This document shows positions 27,399 through 37,739 of a stretch of DNA of 64,000 nucleotides, one piece after another. Positions within the stretch are counted from its first letter, which is position 1; each line of letters opens with the position of its first letter. Under the pieces are notes generated by a model. That model did no database searches. It was not told the DNA's origin and was given only the letters and a program-made list of their open reading frames with translations. The DNA is from Rhizobium sp. NXC14. GTDB taxonomy: Bacteria; Pseudomonadota; Alphaproteobacteria; Rhizobiales; Rhizobiaceae. The stretch spans positions 3,227,001 to 3,291,000 of the forward strand of contig NZ_CP021030.1 of the NCBI RefSeq assembly GCF_002117485.1, read 5' to 3'. The translations under genes were made by a program, and so were the position numbers.

Positions 27399-28664
27399 TC
27401 AACCATCCGCATGCACGACACCCGCCTCGCGTTCCAGATAGTGCCGATCGATGGCCGGCAACGGCTCGTCGTCGATGGCCGCCTCGAATGCCTTGAGGCG
27501 CTTGTGAATGGAGAGCAGCTCGATGATCGTCGTCCAAGAATTGACCAGATACTGGAACGAGTTGCTGACTTGGCCGAAGGCCGTCGAGATTTGCTGGAAG
27601 ATACCGTAAGTGATCGTCCCGGCCACGATCGTCGGCACCAGCATGAAGATCACGAAGAGCGCGTCCGCCTGAATGTAGAAATAGCGGGCGACATTGAAAT
27701 ACATGTAGTGGAAATACATGCGGAAATAGTTGCGCCGTACGTTGTTGAAAAGCTCCCTCACCGTCAGCGGCTGCGCCCGGTCCGCATGATCCTCGCCGTA
27801 GACGAGTTCCTTGCGATAGGCGGCTTCGACGCGCTGATTGCGGAAGTTCAGGCCCGGCAGCTTGATACCGGCGACCGCCAGAAGCAACGTGCCGAATGCC
27901 GACCAGAAGAGCGCCAACCAGAAGAGCGAATTCGCCAGCGGTCCGATGACCGGTAGTTCGGTCACATAATGCGACAGCGCCAGAAGGATCGGAAGGAAGA
28001 CCACAAGCGTCATCACCGAATTGATGAGGCTGATGCCGAGACCTTCGAGCGTACTCGAAAAACGCATAGTGTCTTCCTGCACGCGCTGTGAAGCGCCTTC
28101 GATGTGACGCAGCTTTTCCCACTTCGACATATAGAAATCGTTCATCGCGGCGCGCCAGCGGAAGATGTAGTGGCTCGTGAAGAAGTCGGTCATGATCGAC
28201 ACGAACATGCTCAGGAACGCGATCTGACAGAAGACCCACATCAGGCTGTAGAAATTATCCACTGAAATGCCCGGCTGCTTCGACAAGGCGTTCTGCAGAA
28301 GATCGCCGAACGGCCGGCGCCAATTGTTGATCACGACCGTGATCTGCACGCCGAAATAGGTCACGAAAATGATGAGCGCCGAACCCCAGATCGACCACAG
28401 CTTCCAGGGATGATTGCGCGCTATCAGATGCCAGGCGCCGCAGAAGATCAGCGCTGAGAGAAAGAAATAGCTGTAGAACCAGACATTTTCGGGCAGCAAG
28501 AAGAAGGAAAGATCAATCGGCTGCTGCTCTTCGGGAACCGGCGCAAAGCCAAGCGACGCGCCGAGACCGGCCGCGAAGAAATACCAGCCCAATATTGAAA
28601 TCAGCGTCCAGACGACAAGCGAAATGAAGAAAGGTTTCGGCTGGGGAAAGAAGGAATGAAACAC
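27399..28664 (-). CDS. bacA: BacA/SbmA peptide transporter
   Basis: Inner-membrane protein of 421 aa with about seven or eight helices of the SbmA_BacA family. Typical stretches are NNWRRPFGDLLQNAL, RWRAAMNDFYMSKW and QRVQEDTMRFSS. BacA imports antimicrobial peptides, including legume NCR peptides, and is needed for bacteroid survival. It also affects lipid A very-long-chain fatty acids. The GTG at 28664 gives MFHSFFPQPKPFF, matching the start and length of S. meliloti BacA (about 420 aa). An ATG 16 codons upstream at 28712 is an alternative. The gene lies just beyond the IS/RIME region and is transcribed toward it. Confidence 0.88.
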   Translation of the reverse strand: MFHSFFPQPKPFFISLVVWTLISILGWYFFAAGLGASLGFAPVPEEQQPIDLSFFLLPENVWFYSYFFLSALIFCGAWHLIARNHPWKLWSIWGSALIIFVTYFGVQITVVINNWRRPFGDLLQNALSKQPGISVDNFYSLMWVFCQIAFLSMFVSIMTDFFTSHYIFRWRAAMNDFYMSKWEKLRHIEGASQRVQEDTMRFSSTLEGLGISLINSVMTLVVFLPILLALSHYVTELPVIGPLANSLFWLALFWSAFGTLLLAVAGIKLPGLNFRNQRVEAAYRKELVYGEDHADRAQPLTVRELFNNVRRNYFRMYFHYMYFNVARYFYIQADALFVIFMLVPTIVAGTITYGIFQQISTAFGQVSNSFQYLVNSWTTIIELLSIHKRLKAFEAAIDDEPLPAIDRHYLEREAGVVHADG

Positions 28665-28787
28665 GGGGGGCTTTGCTTTCCTGAACTGAGAGTCTCGGGA
28701 GTGTCGGAACACTGATTGTGCCGGAAACTACGGCAGTTCGAAGGAAGCAGCAATGGGTTTGGCCGATTGTTACGCAGATGTAACCGG

Positions 28788-29972
28788 TTAGGCGATTTTC
28801 CTGACGACGGGCATTACGAGCGCCGCGCAGACAAGAAGTGCTGCGGCAGCGATCACCGTCGGCAGGGTAAAGCTGCCCGAGCGTTCGGCAATCCAGCCGG
28901 CAACAATCGGCCCGACGATCTGGCCGACGCCGAAGGCCGCCGTCATCATCGCCAGGATCCGCCGCGGACTCTCCGGGGAAAGCTTGCGGCCGATCTGCAG
29001 CCCGTAGGCAGTGATCGCAAGGAACGTCGCCCCGAACAGCGCCCCGCCGATCAGCGGCGCGACCGAGGGCGGCAGCGCTACGGTGGCGAGCACACCGGCG
29101 GCCTCGATGAGAAGCGCCGCGACATAGACGCCGCCGAGCCCGATCGGCCTGACAAGCGGCTTCCAGGCAAACAGTGCCACCGCCGCTGTCACACCGGCAA
29201 TGAACCAGCAGAGAAATTCGACGAAAGCTCCCGTCGCCGCCATGCGGGCGATGGTGACTAGGAAGGTCGCCGTGATGACGTAGCCGAAGCCGAACAGGCC
29301 GTAGGAGAGCGTGACAAGCAACATCGGCCGGCTCCAGTTGAGCGCCGGTTCCTTGCCCGTTCGCGCTGTTTGTGCCGGCGCCGTGGGCAAGAGCCACCAG
29401 ACGACGGCGAGACTTGCCGCGCAATAGAGCGCTCCGCCGATCCAATCGGCGCGCCAGCCGCCCGGCTCATCGTGAAAGCCAAGACCAATCAGGAGCACCA
29501 TGACCGACGAAAGCGCAATGCCCGCTCCAGGCCCGCCGAAATGCGCCGCCTGCACATGGTCATTGCCGGCAGCAGCACCGTGGCTCAGCACGATCGACGA
29601 AGTGAAGACCATCGCAAAAGCGCTGGCGAGACCGGCGAAGAACCGGATGACGGCAAAGACCGCAACGGAATCGGTGGCGGCCATTGCGGCGAGCAGGATT
29701 GCGTTGGCCAGCAATGCCGCAAGCGCCACCAGCCGTTCGCGGCCCGTCGCCCAGCCATAGGCCGCCAGCACGGCGCCGACGAGATAGCCGACGAAATTCG
29801 CCGACGCGATAAAACCGGCATCGGCCGCAGAAAGCGGCACGCCGCTCATCATGCCGGGCAGGATCGGTGTGTAGGAGAAGCGCCCGAAGCCCATGGCCGC
29901 CGCCATGGCTACGGCGCCAGCGGCGGCCGTCGAAACTAAGTTTGGTAAAGAATGGGGTGGGCGAGAAAGCAT
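28788..29972 (-). CDS. MFS transporter, YbfB/YjiJ family
   Basis: Twelve-helix major facilitator protein of 394 aa. The segment MGFGRFSYTPILPGMM near residue 25 is the hallmark of the YbfB/YjiJ subfamily. The substrate is unknown; the family includes suspected exporters. ATG at 29972 places the start just before the first helix. An alternative lies ten codons upstream at 30002. It is upstream of bacA in the same orientation, with a 120-bp gap. Confidence 0.8.
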   Translation of the reverse strand: MLSRPPHSLPNLVSTAAAGAVAMAAAMGFGRFSYTPILPGMMSGVPLSAADAGFIASANFVGYLVGAVLAAYGWATGRERLVALAALLANAILLAAMAATDSVAVFAVIRFFAGLASAFAMVFTSSIVLSHGAAAGNDHVQAAHFGGPGAGIALSSVMVLLIGLGFHDEPGGWRADWIGGALYCAASLAVVWWLLPTAPAQTARTGKEPALNWSRPMLLVTLSYGLFGFGYVITATFLVTIARMAATGAFVEFLCWFIAGVTAAVALFAWKPLVRPIGLGGVYVAALLIEAAGVLATVALPPSVAPLIGGALFGATFLAITAYGLQIGRKLSPESPRRILAMMTAAFGVGQIVGPIVAGWIAERSGSFTLPTVIAAAALLVCAALVMPVVRKIA

Positions 29973-30099
29973 GCAGCGCTTATCGCCCTGCAGCACCGGC
30001 ATCGCAAACGACTATTTCTGATTGATTGATCAATTCTGCGAAAGTCGATGGATGAGGTGAGCGCTCCGAGTTCGATGGATGCAAGGAGCGGCGTTACGG

Positions 30100-30250
30100 C
30101 GTGCTTCGAGGCTTCGCCCTATGGGCTGCGCACCTCAGCATGAGCGGCTTGGGAGGATGCCGCGCTTATGACCGCGGGCGCAGGAATATGGGCACAGCCT
30201 CCAAGAGAGTCTCATCCTGAGGCGCCCGCAGGGGCCTCGAAGGACGAGGC
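30100..30250. repeat. Pair of inverted short palindromic repeats
   Basis: Two related copies of a GAGG(C)/CCTCAGGATGAG-type repeat face each other: about 30100-30143 (CTTCGAGGCTTCGCC to CACCTCAGCATGAG) and 30211-30248 (CTCATCCTGAGG to GCCTCGAAGGACGAG). Repeats of this form are common between genes in Rhizobiales. They lie between map and the MFS gene, and no coding frame was seen there. Confidence 0.6.
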
Positions 30251-30271
30251 GGGCGCGCTGACGATGAAACC

Positions 30272-31039
30272 CTACACCCGCCCATCCGGCAGCGTCAAAA
30301 TCACCGGCCCATTCCGCGTCGCAACCACCGTGTGCTCGAATTGCACAGTCGGCGCCTTCGGATCGGCATAAAGCGTCCACGCATCGTCGCCGCCTTCGGC
30401 CCAGGTCGCGCCGAGCGAAAGAAACGGCTCGACGGTGAAGACGAGGCCATCTGTCGTCACTCGCTTTTCCGACGGATCCGGCCAGGTCGAGAGCTCGGCC
30501 GGCTCCTCGTGCAGCGAGCGGCCGACTCCGTGGCTCGCCAGATTGGCGACCAGCGTATAGCGGTTCTTCTGCGCGAAAGCGCCGACGGCGGTGCCGATCT
30601 TTGCCAGAGGTTCGCCCGCTTTCACCTGATTGAGCCCCACCCAGAGCGCCCGCTTGCCGTCGCGGCAGAGGCGTTCGATCTTCGGCTTGACCGGCGGCAT
30701 CGCAAAGGAAGCGCCGGTATCTGCGAAGAAGCCGTCCTTTTCCGCCGAGACGTCGATATTGATCAGGTCGCCGGCTTGGATGACACGCGCACCTGGAATG
30801 CCGTGGGCGATTTCTTCGTTGACGCTGATACAGGTGGCACCGGGAAACTGGTAACAGAACTCCGGCGCCGAGCGCGCGCCGGAATCCTCGAGCACCTTGC
30901 GGCCGATCCGGTCGAGCTCCAGCGTCGTCATGCCCGGCTCCATCGCCGCCGCCATCACCTGGATGGCGTTGGCGCAGATCCGGCCGATCTCTTTGAGCTT
31001 TGTCAGTTCATCGTCGTTTGCGATTACCATTCGTCTCAT
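30272..31039 (-). CDS. map: Methionine aminopeptidase, type I
   Basis: Enzyme of 255 aa that removes the initiator methionine from new proteins. All five metal ligands of the family can be seen: Asp in INIDVSAEKD, Asp in FADTG, His in ASHGVGR, Glu in FTVEPF and Glu in VQFEHT, together with the EIAHGIPG segment. The length is normal. The start may be the ATG three codons downstream (31030). As rhizobia often have more than one map gene, this copy may not be the essential one. Confidence 0.92.
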   Translation of the reverse strand: MRRMVIANDDELTKLKEIGRICANAIQVMAAAMEPGMTTLELDRIGRKVLEDSGARSAPEFCYQFPGATCISVNEEIAHGIPGARVIQAGDLINIDVSAEKDGFFADTGASFAMPPVKPKIERLCRDGKRALWVGLNQVKAGEPLAKIGTAVGAFAQKNRYTLVANLASHGVGRSLHEEPAELSTWPDPSEKRVTTDGLVFTVEPFLSLGATWAEGGDDAWTLYADPKAPTVQFEHTVVATRNGPVILTLPDGRV

Positions 31040-31111
31040 CCGGCCTGCACGCGACGGCCGCGGCCGCCTTAGAGCACGCGTCCGGCAGGACGCGCTGAGG
31101 AATTGCGCTAA

Positions 31112-32182
31112 TCAAGCCGTGGCTTTCGCCCCTTCGCCCCTTTCAGTCAATGCCTTTCTGACGATCGGCGCGACTTTTGTCCCGTAGAGCTCGATGCCGT
31201 GCATGATCTGATCATGCGGCATCAAGCCGATCGCCATCTGCAGCAGGAAGCGGTCGTTCTTGAATATCGCGTGATGGGCGATAATCTTTTCCGCAACCGC
31301 TTCGGGGCCGCCGACGAAGAGCGCGCCGTTCGGCCCGCGCGACAGATCGAAATGCGCACGGCTCGTCGGTCCCCAGCCGCGCTCGCGGCCGATACGGTTC
31401 ATTACCTCGGCCTGAGGACCGTAGAACTGGTCAGCCGCTCTCTCGGTCGTGTCGGCGATGAAGCCATGGACATTGATGCTGGTCTTCAGTTTCGCCTGAT
31501 CCTGCCCCGCCCGGCGCGCCGCCTCGCGGTAGAGATCGAACAGCGGCGCAAACCGGCGCGGCTCGCCGCCGATGATCGCGAGCGCCACCGGCAGTCCGAG
31601 TGCGCCGGCGCGCGCCACCGACTGCGGTGTGCCGCCAACCGCGATCCACAGCGGCAGCGGATCCTGCAGCGGCCTCGGATAGACACCGCGTCCGTTGATC
31701 GCCGCGCGAAGCTCCCCCTTCCACGTGACAGTCTCGTCGTCGCGCAACGCCAGCAGCAGATCGAGCTTCTCCTCGAACAGCTGGTCGTAATCCTCGAGAT
31801 TGTAGCCGAACAGCGGGAAGGACTCGATGAAAGAGCCACGCCCTGCCATGATCTCGGCACGGCCGTTGGAAATGAGATCAAGTGTCGAAAACTGCTGGAA
31901 CACCCGCACCGGATCGTCGGAGGAGAGCACCGTCACGGCGCTGGTCAGCCGGATGTTTTTGGTTTTGACGGCCGCAGCCGCCAACGCCACGGCGGGGGCC
32001 GATACCGCATAATCCGGCCGATGATGTTCGCCGAGTCCGAAGACGTCGAGCCCCACTTGATCGGCAAGCTCGATCTCCTCGATCAGATGCTTCAGCCGCT
32101 CGGCCCCCTCAGCTCCCTTACTGCGGGAGGGATTAGGATTGACATCGGCGAATGTGTAAAGCCCCAGTTCCATCATCGGCAT
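31112..32182 (-). CDS. LLM-class flavin-dependent oxidoreductase
   Basis: Luciferase-like monooxygenase of 356 aa. It begins [14 protein letters not shown] and contains the family stretches [41 protein letters not shown] and [30 protein letters not shown] in order. These enzymes use FMNH2, but substrates are rarely predictable. ATG at 32182 fits the homologous N-terminus; a frame extension to 32233 looks non-conserved. It is transcribed toward map with a 70-bp gap. Confidence 0.82.
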   Translation of the reverse strand: MPMMELGLYTFADVNPNPSRSKGAEGAERLKHLIEEIELADQVGLDVFGLGEHHRPDYAVSAPAVALAAAAVKTKNIRLTSAVTVLSSDDPVRVFQQFSTLDLISNGRAEIMAGRGSFIESFPLFGYNLEDYDQLFEEKLDLLLALRDDETVTWKGELRAAINGRGVYPRPLQDPLPLWIAVGGTPQSVARAGALGLPVALAIIGGEPRRFAPLFDLYREAARRAGQDQAKLKTSINVHGFIADTTERAADQFYGPQAEVMNRIGRERGWGPTSRAHFDLSRGPNGALFVGGPEAVAEKIIAHHAIFKNDRFLLQMAIGLMPHDQIMHGIELYGTKVAPIVRKALTERGEGAKATA

Positions 32183-32363
32183 CGTGTTGAACTCGATCCG
32201 GAGATAAGGATGGAGGTGATGGAGCGCAAACACAAATTGTGGAACGGATCGTTCGAGAATCTTGATAGGCGTTAGTTTTCACGGGCTCGACGGGCACCAA
32301 CTGCGCGGTATGATTGGGTGAAGACAGGACGATTTAAAGAGTCATTGCGCCGTAGACACGACG

Positions 32364-32400
32364 CTGCTGGATTCCTGTGCTTGTCACAGGAATCCAGCAG
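32364..32400. repeat. Long perfect palindrome (repeat-like)
   Basis: A 16-bp perfect inverted repeat (32364-32379 with 32385-32400) with a CTTGT centre, containing GGATTCCTGTG. Palindromes of this kind recur between genes in Rhizobiales. It could end transcripts from either side, but there is no T run. The rest of 32183-32440 shows no gene. Confidence 0.6.
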
Positions 32401-32449
32401 TCGTTGTCCGCGCGACAGGAGACTCATCCTCTCCAGGCCCAAGATATGA

Positions 32450-32716
32450 AATGAAATGTACTCCCATTCGGGATTCTCCCGCTCGATCAGATTGAGCTTT
32501 CACAGTCGCGGCAATTTCTTAACCGTCTTTTCACGGGTGATCGCTGTCGTCAGCAGGTCATGTTCTTCGAACCACACCAGCGTCTTGACACCCTACTTCG
32601 ACATAAAACCCGGCGTCAGCTCATTCTGATGCTCGTATAGCCGGCCGGCAACGCGTCACGCCGGTATAGAGCGTGCCGTTGCCTGCGGATGCGAGGATAT
32701 AGACGTACCCTTTCAT
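32450..32716 (-). pseudogene. GIY-YIG nuclease-family pseudogene
   Basis: Reading the minus strand from ATG at 32716 gives MKGYVYILASAGNGTLYTGVT, the N-terminus of a small GIY-YIG (YhbQ/UvrC-like) protein. After one frameshift the sequence continues as YEHQNELTPGFMSK, TAG, GVKTLVWFEEHDLLTTAITRE, KTVKKLPRL, TGA, KLNLIERENPEWEY. These are the expected remaining family segments, with the stops falling at a usual Tyr and a usual Trp codon. The gene is therefore inactivated by one frameshift and two nonsense changes. A palindromic repeat follows its end. Confidence 0.8.
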
Positions 32717-32893
32717 AACAGCAGATTGGCACAGGATAGATCCCAAGTCGACAGAGACACCGACGCGCCCGAATCCCCATTTCGAATCTGAATTCAACGA
32801 CTTCCAAGCCCCAGCGGAATCATCTTCCAAGCAACCTCACGCCGCACTTGAAGCGTCGGGAAGGCGAGGCCTACCCCTCGCCGTCCGCAGCAA

Positions 32894-33361
32894 TCACATC
32901 GTCGCCAGCAGTTCCGCCAGCTGGTCCGCGGCCTTGCCCCATCCCTCATGGAAGCCCATCTTCTCGTGCGCTTCCTTGTCCTCGGCGCGCCAGTGCAGCG
33001 CCCTGGCCGTATATTTCGTCCTGCCGTTGCCGAGGTCTTCCAGCAGGATGACGCCGGTGAAGAAAGGCTTGTCAGCCGGCACCCAGGCGCTGCTATAGGC
33101 GTCGGTGAAGACGATCTTCTCGTTCTCGACCACCTCCAGATAGACGCCGCGGTTCGGATACTGATTGCCCTCGGGATCCTGCATGACGACGACGCTGGAG
33201 CCGCCGGGCCGCACGTCGAGCGTTGCTTCCGCCACACCCCAGGGGCGCGGCACGAACCATTGCTTCAGCAGGTCCGGATCGGTCCAGGCTTTGTAAATCT
33301 TCTCGCGCGAAGCGTCGAATTCGCGAACAAGGACGAGTTCATGTTGCGTGCTGGCGGTCAT
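32894..33361 (-). CDS. SRPBCC (AHSA1-like) domain protein
   Basis: Single-domain protein of 155 aa from the START/Bet v1-like SRPBCC superfamily, activator-of-Hsp90 subgroup. Family features are REFDASREKIYKAWTDPDLLKQWF near the N-terminus, DVRPGG and a C-terminal helix beginning HEGWGKAADQL. It should bind a small hydrophobic ligand; none can be named. It lies 90 bp downstream of the ECF sigma gene in the same orientation. Such proteins often accompany ECF/YciI pairs, so it is probably a target or member of the same operon. Confidence 0.82.
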   Translation of the reverse strand: MTASTQHELVLVREFDASREKIYKAWTDPDLLKQWFVPRPWGVAEATLDVRPGGSSVVVMQDPEGNQYPNRGVYLEVVENEKIVFTDAYSSAWVPADKPFFTGVILLEDLGNGRTKYTARALHWRAEDKEAHEKMGFHEGWGKAADQLAELLATM

Positions 33362-33451
33362 TTCAACATCTCTCCGTTTGAGTGAAACCCGTTTCGTATC
33401 AGGTTGTTATGAGGACGTGTCAAACTTCGCCGTTCCGACAGCACGCCGAAA

Positions 33452-34711
33452 TTAATTTGCAATCGGCTGCGCCGCCTCTTCCTGCATCTTGTCGATCTGC
33501 CGGCGGATATGGGCGGCTTCCGCCGCCGAATGGGCAAGCGCGATGGCATGGTCGAAGGCTTCGCGCGCTTGGCTGGTCAAGCCAAGCTGCTTCAGCAGCC
33601 CGCCCCGCAGACCGTGATAATAGAAATAGCCCCCGAGCTTCTCGCCGAGCGGATCGATGAGATCCAGCGCCGCCTGCGGCCCTTGCAGCTTGGAAACGAC
33701 GACCGCGCGATTAAGCGTTACGACAGGCGACGGCTGAACACGCTCCAGCGCGCGGTAAAGCAGATCGATTTCCGTCCAGTCGGTGTCTTCGGCCCGTTTC
33801 GCGCGGGAATGGACGGCGGCGATGGCAGCCTGAAGCTGGTAGGGGCCAGGTTGGCGGTGGCGCAGCGCCTTGTCGAGGAGCGCCAGGGCCTCATTGATGA
33901 AAAGCTGATTCCAGAGAGAGCGGTCCTGATCCTCGAGCAGCACGATCTCTCCTCCGGCGCTGAAGCGCGCCGGGCGGCGCGATATCTGCAGAAGCATGAG
34001 CGCAAGCAACCCCATCAACTCCGGTTCCGACGGAAAGATGTGCAGCATCAGCCGTCCCAACCGGATCGCCTCGTCGCTGAAGGCGGCCGCCTCATGTTCG
34101 GGATCCGCCTGACTGTAGCCCTCGTTGAAGATGAGATAGATCATCGTGCTGACGATCGAAAGACGCTCGGCCCTCTCCTCAGGGCTCGGCGTTTCGAAAG
34201 GCACCCCCGCCTTCGCGACACGCGCCTTGGCCCGGGTGATGCGCTGCTCCATGGCGCTTTCGGAGACAAGGAATGCGCGCGCGATCTGTGTCACCGAAAG
34301 GCCGGAGACGATGCGCAGCGCCAGCGCGATCTGCTGGGTCGCCGGCAGATCGGGATGGCAGCAGATGAAGAGAAGCCGCAGGATATCGTCGCGATAATTG
34401 GCATCATCCAGCCGCTCGACAATGTCGCTTTCGGCATCCTCGGTATCGGAAATGACGTCCTCGTCCGGCAGCGCCTGCAGCTTCGAGCGTTTGCGCACCG
34501 CATCGATACCGCTGTTGCGCCCGACGAAGATGAGCCAGGCCGTCGGATCGCGCGGCGGCCCTTTCTCCGGCCAGGTCCGGATCGCCCTCAGGCACGCCTC
34601 CTGGAACGCCTCTTCCGCGGTGTCGAGATCGCGGAAATAGCGTAGCAGCGCGCCGAGCGCCTTCGGCCGGGCAGAGGCAAGCGCGAGGTCGATCCAGGCA
34701 ATGTCGGTCAT
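33452..34711 (-). CDS. ECF42-type RNA polymerase sigma factor with C-terminal TPR extension
   Basis: Sigma factor of 419 aa. Region 2 is at about residues 10-80 (ALLRYFRDLDTAEEAFQEA, PTAWLIFVGRNSGIDAVRKR) and region 4 at about 115-165 (GLSVTQIARAFLVSESAMEQRITRAK). A large helical C-terminal domain (about 185-415, DUF6596/TPR-like) is characteristic of group ECF42. This group has no anti-sigma factor and is nearly always encoded beside DGPF (YciI-like) proteins, as here: its start overlaps the end of the YciI gene (ATGA). Regulation probably acts through the C-terminal extension. Confidence 0.88.
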   Translation of the reverse strand: MTDIAWIDLALASARPKALGALLRYFRDLDTAEEAFQEACLRAIRTWPEKGPPRDPTAWLIFVGRNSGIDAVRKRSKLQALPDEDVISDTEDAESDIVERLDDANYRDDILRLLFICCHPDLPATQQIALALRIVSGLSVTQIARAFLVSESAMEQRITRAKARVAKAGVPFETPSPEERAERLSIVSTMIYLIFNEGYSQADPEHEAAAFSDEAIRLGRLMLHIFPSEPELMGLLALMLLQISRRPARFSAGGEIVLLEDQDRSLWNQLFINEALALLDKALRHRQPGPYQLQAAIAAVHSRAKRAEDTDWTEIDLLYRALERVQPSPVVTLNRAVVVSKLQGPQAALDLIDPLGEKLGGYFYYHGLRGGLLKQLGLTSQAREAFDHAIALAHSAAEAAHIRRQIDKMQEEAAQPIAN

Positions 34712-35082
34712 GATGCAGCATCTCCCGGCCGGAACACGTAGAAAGGCCGAATTTCGTAAGAGGTGGAGCCGGGATTGACCGAGGATAGCTGTTTCGAGAA
34801 GGCGACCGCCTCGTCGAGCGTATCGAAGTCAACCACGTAAAAGCCGAGAAGCGCCTCTTTCGTTTCCGCGAACGGCCCGTCAATCACCAGAGCTTCGTCC
34901 TTGCCCTTGCGCACGGTCGTCGCCGCCGTCGTCGGCATGAGCCGGCCGACGGGGCCCAGCTTGCCGGCTTTGGCAAGCGGCTCCTGCACAGCGTAAAGCT
35001 TCTCCATGACGGCAGCCTCCTCCTCCTTGCTCCAGGCGAAGACGGTTTCCTCATGGGCGTAACAAAGGATTGCATAAAGCAT
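34708..35082 (-). CDS. YciI-like DGPF-domain protein
   Basis: Protein of 124 aa from the YCII-related (DGPF/PhnB-like alpha-beta barrel) family. The diagnostic motif is in IDGPFAETKEALLGFYVVD near residue 68. These small ferredoxin-fold proteins are the conserved partners of ECF42 sigma factors, but their biochemical role is unsettled. It is the first gene of the minus-strand unit with the sigma factor (4-bp overlap) and probably the SRPBCC gene. Confidence 0.85.
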   Translation of the reverse strand: MLYAILCYAHEETVFAWSKEEEAAVMEKLYAVQEPLAKAGKLGPVGRLMPTTAATTVRKGKDEALVIDGPFAETKEALLGFYVVDFDTLDEAVAFSKQLSSVNPGSTSYEIRPFYVFRPGDAAS

Positions 35083-35192
35083 CGGTCACTCCTCTTTCCG
35101 AATGACGAAGGAGTAACCGCTTACCCGACAGGCCGCATCAAAAAAATATCCAGCTCAGCGGCGATTGCAGGAACCACGGCTCTTACCGAAGG

Positions 35193-36686
<1,494 letters not shown>

Positions 36687-36700
36687 GAAATCCTTCTCCC

Positions 36701-36802
36701 TAGAGCAATTCCAGCAAAAGTGCGCAGCGGTTTTGCGCCCGGAATTGCGTGGAACAATGAAATAGAGCATTTCCGCGATTCGGAGAAAACGGAACTGCTC
36801 CA
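36701..36802. repeat. Palindromic intergenic repeat in the glpK leader
   Basis: Two palindromic modules stand side by side. At about 36705-36748, GCAATTCC and GGAATTGC flank an inner GCAAAA/TTTTGC pair. At about 36764-36800, GAGCA and TGCTC flank CCG/CGG. The first module closely resembles a short repeat that I remember as abundant between Rhizobium genes. It starts next to the glpK ribosome-binding site. Confidence 0.65.
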
Positions 36803-36934
36803 GGCTGATTATCATGACAAGGAGACGGATGCGGGCGAGAAAAGCCAATAAAGCGGAATTGCCAGCCAGCCGGCTTTGGGAATAACCTCGCGGCTAACGC
36901 TGCGACGCAGCATCGGCATTCAGGGAGAAACAGC

Positions 36935-37711
36935 ATGAGCAGATCAGTCGTCGTCACCGGTTCCACCAGCGGCATCGGCCTTGCGATCGCCACCGCCTTC
37001 GCCGAAACCGGCGACAACGTCGTCATCAACGGGTTTGGAAATGCCGATGAAATCAAGGCGATCGTCGAGCGACTTGAATCGGTATCGAAAGGCCGGGCGA
37101 TCTATCATCCGGCCGACATGACCAAGCCCCCCGAGATCGCCGACCTGATCGAAACGGCCGCAAAAACCTTCGGCAGCGTCGATGTCCTCGTCAACAATGC
37201 AGGCATTCAGCATGTCGAGAAGATCGAGGATTTCCCGATCGAAAAATGGGACCAGATCATCGCCATCAACCTGTCGAGCTCCTTTCACACCATGCGCGCC
37301 GCCATTCCGCTGATGAAGGCAAAGAAGCATGGCCGCATCATCAACATCGCCTCGGCTCACGCCCTCGTCGCCTCCCCGTTCAAATCCGCCTATGTGGCGG
37401 CAAAACATGGTATATTAGGACTGACGAAGACAGCGGCGCTGGAACTTGCCGAATTCGGCGTGACGGTCAACGCCATCTGCCCGGGCTATGTGCTGACGCC
37501 GCTCGTCGAAAAGCAGATACCCGATACCGCCAAGGCCCGCGGCATAACCGAGGAGCAGGTGAAAAGCGAAGTCATCCTCAAGGCGCAGCCGACGCGTGAA
37601 TTCGTCAAGGCCGAGGAGATCGGCGCGCTGTCGCTCTACCTCGCCAGTGACGCCGCCCGCCAGGTGACGGGAACCCACATCTCGATTGACGGTGGCTGGA
37701 CGGCGGCCTAA
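36935..37711 (+). CDS. bdhA: D-3-hydroxybutyrate dehydrogenase
   Basis: Short-chain dehydrogenase of 258 aa. It has the NAD-binding TGSTSGIGLAIATAF, the NNAGIQHV stretch, the catalytic Ser region ASAHALVASPFKSAY, Tyr-x3-Lys in YVAAKHG, and PGYVLTPLVEKQI typical of 3-hydroxybutyrate dehydrogenase. The enzyme oxidises D-3-hydroxybutyrate to acetoacetate in polyhydroxybutyrate breakdown. It lies 28 bp before xdhA. In S. meliloti bdhA is likewise the first gene of a bdhA-xdhA2-xdhB2 mixed-function operon, so this arrangement is conserved. Confidence 0.92.
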   Translation: MSRSVVVTGSTSGIGLAIATAFAETGDNVVINGFGNADEIKAIVERLESVSKGRAIYHPADMTKPPEIADLIETAAKTFGSVDVLVNNAGIQHVEKIEDFPIEKWDQIIAINLSSSFHTMRAAIPLMKAKKHGRIINIASAHALVASPFKSAYVAAKHGILGLTKTAALELAEFGVTVNAICPGYVLTPLVEKQIPDTAKARGITEEQVKSEVILKAQPTREFVKAEEIGALSLYLASDAARQVTGTHISIDGGWTAA

Positions 37712-37739
37712 CCATTTGGAAAAGACAACCGGGAATACC

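Noticed and set aside
30211..30248. Possible CRISPR-like repeat pair near map
   Set aside because: Only two related palindromic copies in opposite orientation with no regular spacers; typical intergenic repeats.
36687..36848. N-terminal extension of glpK by 54 codons
   Set aside because: It reads through palindromic repeat sequence; the ATG at 36686 has an SD and matches the usual glycerol kinase N-terminus.
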